DNA from: Pyrus communis
Lineage: Eukaryota; Streptophyta; Magnoliopsida; Rosales; Rosaceae
Reading direction: 5' to 3'
Assembly: GCF_963583255.1 (NCBI RefSeq)
Contig: NC_084813.1
Coordinates: 7,071,501-7,135,500, forward strand
DNA: 64,000 bases
Position numbers and translations under genes: made by a program. The notes under the pieces were generated by a model. The model was not told where the DNA came from. It did not search any database and saw only the letters and a list, made by a program, of their open reading frames with translations. Positions 44,901-56,564 of this stretch are shown here, one piece after another. Positions within the stretch are counted from its first letter, which is position 1; each line of letters begins with the position of its first letter.

Positions 44901-47900
44901 GAAATGATGAACCTGAGGGAGCAAAGTGATGGATTAACCGATTAGAAAAGATGTTTTGGATTATGCAAGTCAAAGGAATCTTCCTTTTGACAGAAGGGTT
45001 GAGACGACTACATGGTTTGAGTTATGAACTTGTATCCTGGTGGAAACAGGAGTATAATTCGTTGTCACCAAAGGAAACAGCCGATTGAGAATTGTTTAAG
45101 GATTTGTTTAAAGAAAAGAATTATTTCCTTTGGCATCTTATGATGGTAGAAAGCAAGAGTTTGCAAATGTGAGACAAGGAAAGCTGACGATCAATGAGTA
45201 TTATAAAAAGTTCTCAGACTTGCCTCGTCCCATTTGAATATTGCTGCTATTTTGATTGAAGTGTTATATTGCTTTAGGCTGGGTGGCATAAGGCAATGGT
45301 ATTTTGGGTGACCACTATCCATTGTAATTCTTATCAGGAGTATACAAGGTGTTGTTGAGCCTTAAGGACTCTGAGAACATGTTCAGCGAGAGTAAAGAAG
45401 AATGATAAAAGAATGGGAATCAAAAGAGGACGATAAAGTTAATGATTCGTCATAACAAGAATATAGAAAGATTCGGAACTTCAAAAGAAGTGAAGCTAAT
45501 TCTAGTTCTTTTGGCAAAGGTTTTAATGCCATTGACCAGAGGCGAAGTGATAGATGTATTGGTAATCTCAGATCTCAGAGACAAGGTGATTTTGGTAAAG
45601 GAAATGTACCTTTGTGCTGTAGGTACAATAATGGACACCTTTGAGAATGTAGGCAAGAAAGCATTGGACGCTTTACAAGTGGATAGATAGGACATAGAAC
45701 TGCAAATTATGTCCAAAGCCAACAGAAGCCTTAGCAGTCTTCTTTGCCACAACTGGTGTCGATCCAGCAAGTTCCTGGATCTATTAATTATGGTCAGTTA
45801 GGCCGTGGTGTACATGAAAGAAGTAGTTACACTAATAGAGGTTGTGGGAGACAACAACAAGCCCAGGGATGTGTTAACTACACATCACTGCAAGATACTC
45901 AGAATTATTTGGATTTGATTAGGGGTACGATAATTATTCTTAATGACTTAGCTAGAGTCTATTTGTTAATAATGTAGAAATTTTACGTTATTATTGTTAT
46001 TGCCTTGAAAGTAGTAAATAAACGCGGTTGAGACGTGTGTATGTATTTCCCCAATGAGTGGCAAAATAGTAATATTACACCCTCGAGAGTTGTTGCTTAC
46101 TTATCGAGACAACGATGATTTATCAGTATTGCGGGCTGCAGACCGTAATATTAATAACTTATTCGTGGATTCGTTAAGCAAGTAAACCGGTAGGTTATCC
46201 TATGTTAGTATCGTACTTTTTCAGAGTGCTCAGTATTAGTAGAGTATGTATTGTTGCCAGCTATTTTTGTTTCATTAGATTGTGGATTTCGATGTTATTC
46301 TAGAGCATATTATGTTATATACAGTGATGAGTTGCAGACCACGCGAGGTGGTACTGAATGTATGCAAGATATACATGATACGATGAGTTAATTATGAGTT
46401 ATATATGCAGCCGAGGGCTGAGTTGATTAGAATGAAAGAGTATGAGCTATGTTTATAGCTGAATGTTGACTGGATTATATGTTATTTTCCATCGGTCTGG
46501 ATGACTAGAGATTACTTTTGTAAGTATGCAAAGTGGAGTAAGGCAGGCCGTTATTTATGCTGTGAGAGCAAAGAGATTATTATCAAAAGGCTGCCAAGGA
46601 TATTTATCTCATGTGGTGCTAAATGATGTCACTACTAGTAGTGTGGAAGAAGTGGGAGTAGTCAAACATTTACCTGACGTTTTCCCTGAGAATTTACCTG
46701 GATTGCCGCCAGTCAAAGATGTAGAGTTCACTATTGATTTGTCTCCAGGTACAAACCATATATTATAGAATGTTGTCTTTTGAACTAAGAGAATTGGAAA
46801 TTGGTGGATAAAGGTTTTTATTTAACCTAGTGCATTACGTTGGGGGAACCTCAGTTTATTGGTGAGAAAGAAAATGGACGTTAAGACTGTGCTTTGATTA
46901 TAAGCAGTTGAATCGAGTAACAATTGAAAACCGTTATTCGTAACCTCACATTGATGGTTGTTTGATCAGCTTCTAGGTGGTTGTATATTTTCTAAGTTTG
47001 ATTTGAGGTCTGGATATTATTAGTTGAAGATTATCGGTGAGGATGCCCTTATGATAACTTTCAGGACTTGTTAAGTTCATTTCAAGTTTTGGTGATGCCA
47101 TTCGGAGTGACGAATGCATCTACTACTTTATGAATTTGATGGATGAAGTATTCCAGGAATGCCTTGATAAATTGTTATCATTTTCATGGACGATATTCTG
47201 GTACATTCTGAGCCAGAGCAGAGCATGTAAACATATTAAGTCGGTGAAGTAAAGATTGTTAGAACGTTGGTTGTATGCTAAGTTTAGCAAATGCCAATGT
47301 TGGATGAATCAAGTAGCATTTTGAGATATGTTATATCTGCTTCAGGTATTCAAGTTAATTCATAAAAGGTAGCAGAAATTGAGAATTTAGAACAATCACG
47401 AATCGTGATTGGGATTCGGAGTTATCCTAGCTTAGCAAGCTATCATGGACGGTTCGTGAAAGATTTTTCAGTCATTGCTTTGTCATTGATGAGATTGTTG
47501 AGAAAAGAGGTTATGTATGAGTGGGAAGGAAATTGTGAGCAAAGAATTCAACAACTGAAGTATTTCCTCACTCATGCACGTATTTTAGTATTCTCAGAGA
47601 TTAGTGGTAATCATAAATTTTTAGTGATGTTTCTTGAATGGTATGGGATGCATGTTGATGCAAATGTTAGGGTGATTACATACGTTTCACGACGAAAGGA
47701 ACCTCATGAAATGAATTACCCTACTGGTGATTTGGAAGTCATGATTACCATTCTTGCTGTGAAGTTATGAAGACATTATTGTGGTAAGAATGCAAGATTT
47801 TTACGAATCCAAAAAGTCTCCAATATCCATTACTTGGAAGGATTTTGATATAAGGCAGCGAAGATGGATTGAATTGTTTAATGAACATGATTGTACGACC

Positions 47901-50900
47901 AGGGTGATCGTAAAATTGTTCTAGCTGATGCACTTGGTGAGAAGACTACAGTAAGAATTAATGTCTGGCACGCTTGCCAAGATTGTCTTCTTGTGGATTG
48001 GAAATCAACTGAAGTAAAGTTGAGAATGGAAGTTTGAGAAGAAGTTGTAATTGCTAATTTTCAAGTTAAGTCTTTTTAGTAAGGTCGTACTCAAGACTCA
48101 AATGGTTAACGAAGAAAATTAAGAATTAACCAAGGCAAAGAAAGAAGGGAAAAAGAAAGATTGCTGAGTTCGAGAATAGAATGGTTATGATTGAACTTGA
48201 AGTGATAGTTGATCAATGTACCAAGTTAGTACATTTACTCCAGTGTTGAGTAACAACCACAGTGCAACAGTACTTATATGTTTTATGGAGAAGAGATTTG
48301 GGTTACGGAACTGCTGAGTTTCTTAAGTATGTTAGTTGTGCAGTTTCCGATGTAACGCCATAAGGACCATGAAATGTGTCGATTTTTGTTGATTTGTGGA
48401 AGAAATACTTCTGGATAGAGAAGATTCGATCACGAAAGAGTTTTGGTAGGCCCTGAAACTATGGATAAGTCTTCTCAAAGTATTCAGGTGATTAAGTTTA
48501 ACCTGAGAGTAGCCAGGAATGGCAAAAGAGATTAATAGTTGAACATGTCACTAATCGAGTGTTTAACGTAGATGATCTTATAATTTTGAAGTTTTCACTT
48601 TAGAAAAGTATGATTCGGCTTGGAAAGGAAAACAAATTAAGTCCTAAGTACATCGGACTTTATGTGATCATCGAAGAGTAAGTGAAGTTGCTTGAATTAC
48701 TTCTAGAGTTATTTTAAGAGCATGATGTGTTTCATGATTCAACATTTTTAGAAATTTCTTCACGAAAAGAAATAGTGAGATTTGGAAGGGAGACAAAATA
48801 AGTCTTAAACGCATCAGACCGTTTTTGACCACTAAAGGAATCGATGAAGTTGCATACAAGTGGTGATGTCTTCAGAATTGGCTAAGGTGCATAATGTATT
48901 ATATTTCGATGCGTTGTCACTAGGTGGCAGATTCGTCACATGGAGTTCCGGTGCAACTATTGAGAATTAATCTAGATTTGACGTATGACGAGGAACCGTT
49001 AACGATCTTAGATTGGAAAGAGAAGGTTCTGAGGAACAAGACGGTGAATTTAGTGAAAGTTTTGTGGAGAAATCAGTCAGTCGAGGAAGTTACATGGGAG
49101 ACAGAAGATTGGATAAGGGATTTGTATCCTAGATTGTTCTTTGACCACTAGGGGTCGTTGATTGGTTGTTTTGAATTTCGGGACGAAATTCTATTAAGGA
49201 GGGTAGGTTGTGACATCCCGTCCCGGAAATATCGAAATGTACATTTGAAATTACAATTTTACCCCTAGTTCGTTACATTTACGTGTAGTGTTGTGTTGTG
49301 TAGTGTTGTAGGACCACACACACACTCACACACTCTCTTTCTCTCCCGTGATTCCCTCTCCCTCTGTCTCTTTTCTGTCACTTCTCTCTCTCTCTCTCCC
49401 AAGCTCCGTTCTTCCTTCTTCTTTCTTCAAAAACGTACGGACAACACACAAATCACCCAAACCTTGATGGATCGAAGAAACTAAGGACACCATCGAACTC
49501 GTGAAGCTCGTACGAGTGCAACCATACCATTTTCAGGTGAGAAATCCTTCGTTTTCGTGTCGATTCGAGGTATTCCGATTTCGAGTACTGTTCATGAAAG
49601 ATTAATCTAGTTAGTTTTTGGACTTTTGAAGCTTGTAGATGTGTTAGTGAGGTCCCAAGGAGCCTCGGAGTACTTCGTTGGAGAAGTTTGGACGTCGGGA
49701 TCGTCGTGTTCAAAGTTGGCCGGAGCTGTCGAGGCTTTTTCCGGCGAAACCACGGCGAGTTAGGGGTCGAGACAGGTATGGATGTGTTCGTCTCGTCAAT
49801 ACCTTCATTTTGATATATAGTACGTCGAAAATGGTTAAGAAATGAAGAAGTTATGACACTTTGAAATTTACCCAGAAATTCCGGCAAAACACCACCGCCG
49901 GCGAACCAGTCCGGCGACGCGAGGAAGAAGACGCGCGCGTGGGCAGCGCGTGAACAGTGCGCGTGGGGGCGCGTGAGAGCTCCAAATTGAGTTCTGAAAA
50001 TTGTCACGCGTTCGTGACGTCGTGTAGATCACCGTGGTATATTCATACACCCAAATTGAGCAACGTATGAGAAAGTTATGGACGAATGTTTGGTGTATGT
50101 GCGTTAAATAACGTCAATTTGGTTACTTTTTGTATAGGTGAAAATTATACAAAGGAAGAAGGTAACCAAGCTAGGGGAGGTTCAGGGACCTATGAGACGT
50201 CGATGTGATCTGTGAGTGGGCAGTTATTTTTCAGTATATATATATATACGTATGCTTGACGTATTTCCCAGAAACGTATTTTAAAAGAAATACGAATTAA
50301 TTATCCTGTCATATATGCATCATATTTTAATATGTGCATTACCATAATTATGCATACTGTTGCATGGTGCTGAGGAGGCCCAGGTAAGCTACGATTGAAC
50401 TACTATCATCACATGCATTGGTAGTAGCATACATTTATATTTATGTGTATTTGGTGCTGTGGACGCACAGGTAAGTACCAGGTAAGTGGTATTCATGGTT
50501 GTATTTCATTAGTAGTTTGAGATGCTTAGAGAGCTCATAATCTGCACCCCCGGTGTTAGTGCTCCCGCCCAGAGAGGGGCAGAGTCCTTCACGTGTATGT
50601 TCACCAGCACCACACGCTCGCCTTGGATCCAAGTTAGGTGCAAGCCTTGTCGTGGAGACCACATTAGGTGGTTCCGACTCGTAGGTGACCCGCGATTATT
50701 CGCACAGTCTTCACGTGATCGTAGCACTAGAGCGTATATATTACACCCAGCCTGTCGTACAGACCACGTTAGGTGGTTCCGACTCGTGTGCAGATTCAGT
50801 TATTGAGTTTGAGATTTGAGCTCTATATGCAGCCGTACAGGTCACGTTAGGTGACTCCCGGCTGCCAGATTATATGTTATTGATGTGAATTATGCTTGAG

Positions 50901-52524
50901 CATTTACATTTATTATGAGATTCTGATGTGGCATATTCTCGAGCATGAATGGCATATTTTGGAGCATGATTGGCATATCTATACATACGTATATATGTTA
51001 TTTTCTGGGAAACTATACTTGTTTTACAGCGAGGGGTTAGTATATGCAAAAGAGAAAAGAAGGTTTTGAATACGTTCGTTTTGCTGACCCACTCAATTTT
51101 GTTTTGCGCCCCTCCAGGTTTAAGGAAATGCAAAGGTGTGGTGACTACGAGGAAATTCAACGGTGTTCTGACAGAATGGACCAAATAAGGACTCACCTTC
51201 GGGTGTTTCATTTTAGAAGTTGTATATTTTTAAAGCTTCCGAACTGTGCAAATGGTTACGTCACTCTCACGTGACGGCCAGCATGCCCTCCTTCGGGACG
51301 GGGTGTGTCAGATATCACATCAGTTGGTATCCAAAATTTAGGGATTAGTTTGGTTTCTGCAGCCATCATGGCACCAAAGTTTTCATAAAACTATGTTAGG
51401 CCTGTTAAATTCCTTTTAAAACATTAACACATTGTTCCTTTTGCTCCACAGCATTCCCTGTACCGGCGGAATATGTACAACACCAGTAGAGGTAACATCC
51501 TCACAGTTAATTGCATCTGAAGTATTTCCTTTATTTCTAGTGAAGGCGCTACTCTACCCGGGGGCCTTTGCGAATGCATTCATCAAGAACAAAGCAATCC
51601 CAGGCTATGATAACTTGAAGTTATATAACTTCACCAATGTAAAGGCAGCTGATGCAATCTCTGACCTACAACGTCTAGAGGTTAGTATATCCATAGAAAT
51701 ATATGTCATCCTATATATGTCGTATCTTATGAACCTTTACTGTATTCTAATTTTATTAAGTTAATCTTAAGGGGGATTTATGTGTCAAGGTGTCATAAAT
51801 TTGATGCTATGCGCTAAACAAGTAGGTTCTTCAATCTTCCAAATACTTACGTGTTGAAACTTTAGAATTATGCACTGCTAAAAAATGCAGCAGGACAAAG
51901 ATTTATAGCTCTTTAGCGACTTACTTCTGTTTTGTTTTCAGTTGTTTTTCTTGTGAGTAAAGAACGAGAGGAGGCAGAGGAGTGAAGGTTTAGATACAAA
52001 AATATAAGAGATGTGAGGGGAGAATGTAAAATGATCTTTAAAACAAATAGCTAAACACCATTCAAATTTGAATGTACGTAGCGTAATCTAGATATTAAGA
52101 AAAAAAAAAGAAAAAAAAAAGAAAAAGAAAGAGAGAGCATAATCTAGCATTTTGAATGTAGAGAAGAAAAAAAAAAAAGGAAAAGAAAGAGAGCAAGTAC
52201 CATAATAGGTTTAAGTTATGTAATACATTTTCTCACTTTTGGCCTGGCGTTTACCAGGTTCTTGTTGGAAGCTACTTATCAGTGGCAGGAGCTTTTCTTG
52301 GTCTCATTAGACCAGGGAGAATGAGCCTCTTTGGTATGCTTCTCATCGTATGGGGGCTTGTAAGGGAAATCTTTTCGAGAAAATCAACGAGCACAGATCT
52401 TATATATATGTACCCAGTGATATCATTTCCCTTGTTTGCTGCCTTCTTGTCTATAACAAGAGATGTAAGGAGGATAATCCGTTGTTGCAGAGCTCCTCGA
52501 TTCGTGAAAACAAAACTTATATAA
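41915..52524 (+). CDS. Conserved plant multi-span membrane protein, function unknown
   Basis: Three exons, 41915-42006, 51452-51680 and 52258-52524, splice with GT-AG junctions to an open 195-residue protein starting MASSKKWATTISSIASFIYF. It has a hydrophobic N-terminal span (about residues 9-31), a middle part with PCTGGICTTPVEVTSSQLIA and a LYNFTN motif, and two or three C-terminal spans (GSYLSVAGAFLGLIRPGRMS, then FGMLLIVWGLV, then SFPLFAAFLSI) ending in the basic DVRRIIRCC. I recognise this as a conserved plant family without a known role. Intron 1 is about 9.4 kb because an 8.7-kb LTR retrotransposon sits in it; both splice sites are intact. Whether full-length mRNA is still made depends on splicing across the element. 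The ATG has a good context (GCACCATGGC). Confidence 0.8.
42586..44687 (+). repeat. 5' LTR of Tekay/Del-type Gypsy element (2102 bp)
   Basis: It runs from TGTGACATCCCGTCCCGG to CTTCGGGACGGGGTGTGTCA and is preceded by GATAT (42581-42585). The next bases, TTGGTATCAGAGCCAGG (from 44690), are a tRNA-Met primer-binding site. By eye it is identical in length and sequence to 49209-51310. Confidence 0.97.
44900..45980 (+). pseudogene. Degenerate gag with zinc-knuckle relic
   Basis: Scattered frames show a Gypsy gag core: FWIMQVKGIFLLTEGLRRL, then LVSWWKQEYNSLSPKETAD and LFKDLFKEKN. At about 45610-45660 the frame CCRYNNGHL-stop-EC is a broken CCHC zinc knuckle (one Cys changed to Tyr, a stop inside). 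A second knuckle-like GHRTANY follows near 45690. Several stops and shifts make it non-functional. Confidence 0.7.
46526..47770 (+). pseudogene. Degenerate reverse transcriptase / RNase H
   Basis: VVKHLPDVFPENLPGLPPVK (about 46656) and VEFTIDLSPGTNHI mark the start of a Gypsy RT. Broken blocks follow for KKMD-type, RLCIDYKQLNRVTIENRYS-like, SKFDLRSGYY and a damaged FMDDILVHS near 47190-47210. From 47405 an open stretch has SYPSLASYHGRFVKDFSVIA, the RT-RNase H linker, and then the ITYVSRRKEPHEMNYPTGDL block of RNase H. Stops and frameshifts run throughout. Confidence 0.85.
47780..49151 (+). pseudogene. Degenerate integrase with intact chromodomain tail
   Basis: Between 47780 and 48920 only scattered integrase pieces can be followed in all frames. 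The last part, 48924-49151, is an uninterrupted 75-codon frame with DSSHGVPVQLL, EEPLTILDWKEKVLRNKTV and the chromodomain signature VNLVKVLWRNQSVEEVTWE, then LYPRLF and a stop. This is the C-terminal chromodomain of Tekay/Del-clade Gypsy integrases, which in the family guides insertion to certain chromatin. Confidence 0.75.
49209..51310 (+). repeat. 3' LTR of the Tekay/Del-type element (2102 bp)
   Basis: Same ends, length and, as far as I could compare, sequence as 42586-44687. It is followed by the duplicated target GATAT (51311-51315). Confidence 0.97.
52098..52195. repeat. Purine-rich A/G tracts in intron 2 of the membrane-protein gene
   Basis: Two runs of the AAAAAAAAAAGAAAAAAAAA and GAAAGAGAG type occur about 60 bp apart, each beginning after a TAATCTAG word (CGTAATCTAGATATT and CATAATCTAGCATTT), so they may be a small duplication. 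Confidence 0.7.
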
Positions 52525-53824
52525 GTTGATGTACGCCTTCGTTACTCATATATTTTTTTAAACTCCTCTCCTTTGTATTCTTTGTTAATCATAATGAAAG
52601 AAATAGTGTGTTTGATAACCACTTTGTTTTTAGTTTTTAGTTTTTTAACTTTCCGTGCTTGAGATATGAAGAAAGTATTTCAAGAAAAATGTTGCATTGT
52701 ATGTCTTATTATATATACCAAGCTTTCTGTGGTTAGAATCATATGGCAGTTTATAAAATTTAAGAGACAATAATACGCACATCGAAGCGTTAAGTATATT
52801 TGCAAAAGCATTTGGTACTGGCTGTGAAACTTACTGATTAATAAATGTTTTCTGGTGCTATCAATTGTAGTTTCAATAAAATAAAAATTAGGTACACAAC
52901 TTATATATCCTAGCTGTCTATTTTAAACAGCAAAGGGAACCAAAAAAAGCTTTCCATTTGGACATTTTTGACACCAAGAAATTATTTTTTCATGAAATAG
53001 AGGGTCGATGGTTATAATTTATATGATGGGAATCATGGAGAAAACATGGGGCTGGTTACCACTTCTGTTTTTTGTTTTTGATTTTCATTTTCGTGCTTGA
53101 GATAAAAATTATTGTGGAGGAAAAATGATGGGAGAGATGTAGAAGAAATATATAAGGAAAGAGAGAAAAGGAAAACTAAAAACTAAATTCTATTTTAAGT
53201 TGCTTTCTTTTTTAAGATTTTGTGTTGCTTCGTTCTTATTTATTTTGTTTCCTCTCATGTCTGCCGTCTTCATCCCTTTTTTCCCCATATACTTTACTCA
53301 TATCTCTAGCATGAAAAATAAAAAATTAAAAACTAAAAATGAAATGACTATAAAACAGGGCTACATGACCAACCTATAACTCCTAAGTAATCAAACTTTT
53401 TGGTTTTTAATTACTGCAATTTAGAGTAGTTAAACAAATCAACAAGTCAAATATATTATTATGGCCCTATGTTGGTTTGCTGAAACATGATGTATTGCCA
53501 AATTTGTCACTGTTATCAGATGCCAAATGATTTGTCCCCACTTTCTTGACTATTATTCCCTTGATGAATCATGTCTCTCTCTGTAGGGCCATAAAATATA
53601 GGTCCTAGCGATAGTGATAATAATCCTCAAATTCTGGAAATTTTGTATCTTGTCTGAGTTTCCTTTACTTATCTAAATTTCCAATATAGATTTTGATCTG
53701 AGTGGTCTTTAATTCCGAATGAATCAAGCCTCCCCAAGTAGTATTTAAATTTATGACATGTTAGTTAACAGTCGACCGCTCTGTCATTGAGCTACTGAAG
53801 AAGAAAAAGTGAAGAGAGAGAGTC
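52525..53824. other. 3' UTR and intergenic DNA
   Basis: An AATCATAATGAAAG-type polyadenylation region lies near 52590. Beyond it is AT-rich sequence with no gene or identifiable element. Confidence 0.5.
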
Positions 53825-53829
53825 CATTA

Positions 53830-56287
53830 TGTAAAAATCCGTCTCAATTTTATCGGAACAAAAGAAGTATTTTCATGAAATTTCACTTTAGGCTAAATCT
53901 TTTTATTTTAAAATTAGTTTTTGGGTCTTAATTGATGAGGGCCCACCCGCTGTTTTGTTCCCCGTTCCCTTTCTCTTTTCTTTTATTTTTGTGAAAAGTC
54001 TCTCTCTGTTCTCTCTTCTCCCTCACTCTCCCTTATCTCTCCCTCTCGAGCTCACCTCTCTCTCGGGCTCTTTCCCGATCGACACCCATACATTCAAACG
54101 CACACACATACGCACCCATACACGCTTACTTGGATGCACCAAGTCACCATCTCAGCGGAGGAAGGAACAAATACCAACCTTCGAAACCGTAAGCTCGGAG
54201 AACAACTCCCTCCTCCGGTGAACCCTCAACCTTGGTAAGCTTCGGGACTCTCTCTAATCTTCCTTAGATCGATCAAACTCTGGTTAGGACTCATTTAAGG
54301 TGCTTTGATGAAGGTTTTTGGTAAGAAACAACTAGGAGGTGTGTTCCTAGTTTTACCGGCGAGTCCGACGGCTTTCAAGCCAATTTCCGGCCAAACCACG
54401 ACGAGTTAACCGCCGTGTAAGGTATCAATCTCTTCGTATCGCTGAGTACTACAACTTTTCTTTTTGTTTCACCCAATTTCATTGAGTATTGAAGAAGTTA
54501 TACTCATTTGAATCTTACCCAGTTTCCGGCGGACACCCGCGGCTTCTAGGCCGTTTTCCGGCCAAATCCGGCCACTATGACGGGTAAAATGGGTATATCT
54601 CGATTCCTTACTTTCGGGGCTTCAATTTGATATATTGAATGACATGTTTTGGTTGAGTTTTGAGCTCCATCGGAGCTCGAGAATTTTCCGGCCGAATTCC
54701 GGTCTTCTCCTTCGTTGGGTCCGGCGACCCATGAAACTGGTGTGTAAAAAAACCAGCCCTTTTGGGCAGCCCAACCCTTTACCCCTTTGAACTCATCCCA
54801 AAACCCTTAAGAACCCAAACCCACGGGCCTTTAGGCCCAACCCGGAACCAATTCAAAGCCCTAAACCCATTTCCCCTTAAACCCATTTCTTTTTAAAAAC
54901 CCAAAGGGCCTTTGGGCCATTTTCCTTTAGGGCCTTAGGCCCGTGCACCCTAAAACCCTAAACCCTTGGGCCTTAGAACCAGCCCAAGAACCCAGGCCCT
55001 AAACCTGGTCCAACCCTAAGCCCAAACCCGGTTGACCTGACCCGTTGACCGACCGAACCCGTTGACTTTGACTTTGATCGGTCAAAGGTCAACGTTGAAT
55101 TTTTGGGTTTTCGTTCGAGACCCTCTTAGGCTAATTTCGACGGTCTGAACCTGTTTTCGATGTTCGTTTTTCCAAATTCAATCGTTTGAATAGAGTTTGA
55201 CTGAATGTACCCTTTATGTGCTTAGGGGCAATTAATTGTGGCATTTCCATCTTTGCTAGGTGCATGGCTCTTCGGAAGCTAAGTACTGTGAGTGGACCCC
55301 TTTTAAAAATGCATGTTTTGATAGTAGAAATGCATACATGAAAATCATGATTTGATGATTATATTTTATGAAACGTTTTATGAGATAACATGCTTACTGA
55401 TGCTAGTTTGAATTAATACTATTTTTCCTATAATCCGTGTTCTTATAGAATATCCGATGGATGACAATATGATATTTAGAACATGTTTAGAACACCTCTT
55501 TATAGTATAGATGATGCATGACTTTACACTATGAAGTTGTTTTTCAATATATGTATGTTCACTGGTTTTGTACTTATCTAGTGGTCCTTTCCGTTACGGG
55601 ACGTAGGGATAGATCTGGTCCGTCCCAGGCAACAGTTTGGTGTTGGCATAGGGCCTGGAGTGTGTTTCCTCTGGCTATTTAGCACAGGGACGGATAGCCG
55701 ACATGGGGCCTGAAATGTATTTTCCTTTGACTGTCTGCTTAAAGATGGGGAGCCGGCATAGAACCTGGGGGTTATCGGACATTCACTAGTTATTATTATA
55801 TATACAAGTTATGATTTGAGACATTGCACAACATGCTAGGTTTCGGAAAACCTATGTTTATCATGATATATATGTGTTTTCATAAAACCTGGGGTTTAGT
55901 ACGTTGATAACTGTTTTATTATATATATATATATATATATTAACTTGGTCCACTCATGTTTGTTTTGCACTCCCTTCAGGACTTAGAATCGAGGCATACA
56001 ATCCCGTCGTCCAGGCACTTCCGCATCAGCATCTTCGAGTCTTCTCGGTGTAGGACCCACTCCTTTGTTTCATTCAATTTTATATTATTTTCTTTTAGTG
56101 TTCTAGATTAGACGTGTGCTCTGAACACGCTCCTTAATTGCATATTCATTATTCTTTTATATTTATAAGTCTTATCTATCCCTTGTTTTCAACATTTGCA
56201 CTCAATAAATGGCTTTCGTCACCCTTGGGTGTCGGCCAGCACGTGCCTATCCTGGTATTCGGGGAATATCGGGATCGAGGCGTGTCA
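53830..56287 (+). mobile_element. Solo LTR of a Gypsy-type element (2458 bp)
   Basis: The block starts TGTAAAAATCCGTCTC, ends GGGATCGAGGCGTGTCA, and is flanked by CATTA on both sides (53825-53829 and 56288-56292). No internal domain or second LTR exists, so it is a solo LTR left by recombination between two LTRs. Its architecture is chromovirus-like: a pyrimidine-rich leader near 53960-54060, GTTGACC/GGCCCAACCC-rich middle, an (AT)n run near 55918-55940, and GGGTGTCGGCCAGCACGTGC near the end. Confidence 0.88.
55916..55941. repeat. (AT)n microsatellite in the solo LTR
   Basis: About 12 AT units. Confidence 0.9.
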
Positions 56288-56564
56288 CATTATCTGCTTA
56301 GAGGATTGCAATCTTGGAGGATTTGGTTTTTGTTTTTGAATTACATACTTTGAAGTATCTGAATTGACTCATTCGGTACTTTCCTTGTTAAATGTTAATT
56401 TACTGGTGATGTTCATAACTTTTGAAGGTGGGTGTTTATTTTGTGGAGCCTAACGTAAAGTTGAAAGTATAGAAGGTTATTGTCATAGGCTGTGCAACTC
56501 GGAAATCTGTGCAGAATTATATGGTTTGAGTAGTGGTTCTGGAGTTTTTGCTGTAGATTGATAA

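Larger units (their letters stand above)
42586..51310 (+). mobile_element. Young non-autonomous Tekay/Del-type LTR retrotransposon, 8725 bp
   Basis: Two 2102-bp LTRs flank a 4521-bp interior, with the 5-bp duplication GATAT at 42581-42585 and 51311-51315. The LTRs correspond at a constant offset of 6623 bp with no difference that I could see, which implies a very recent insertion. The interior keeps the primer-binding site and a polypurine tract (AAGGAGGGTAGG before 49209) but its gag-pol is full of stops and frameshifts. The clade is given by the C-terminal chromodomain and the AATTTCGGGACGAAAT word before the polypurine tract. It lies in intron 1 of the membrane-protein gene, in the same orientation as that gene. 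Confidence 0.95.
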
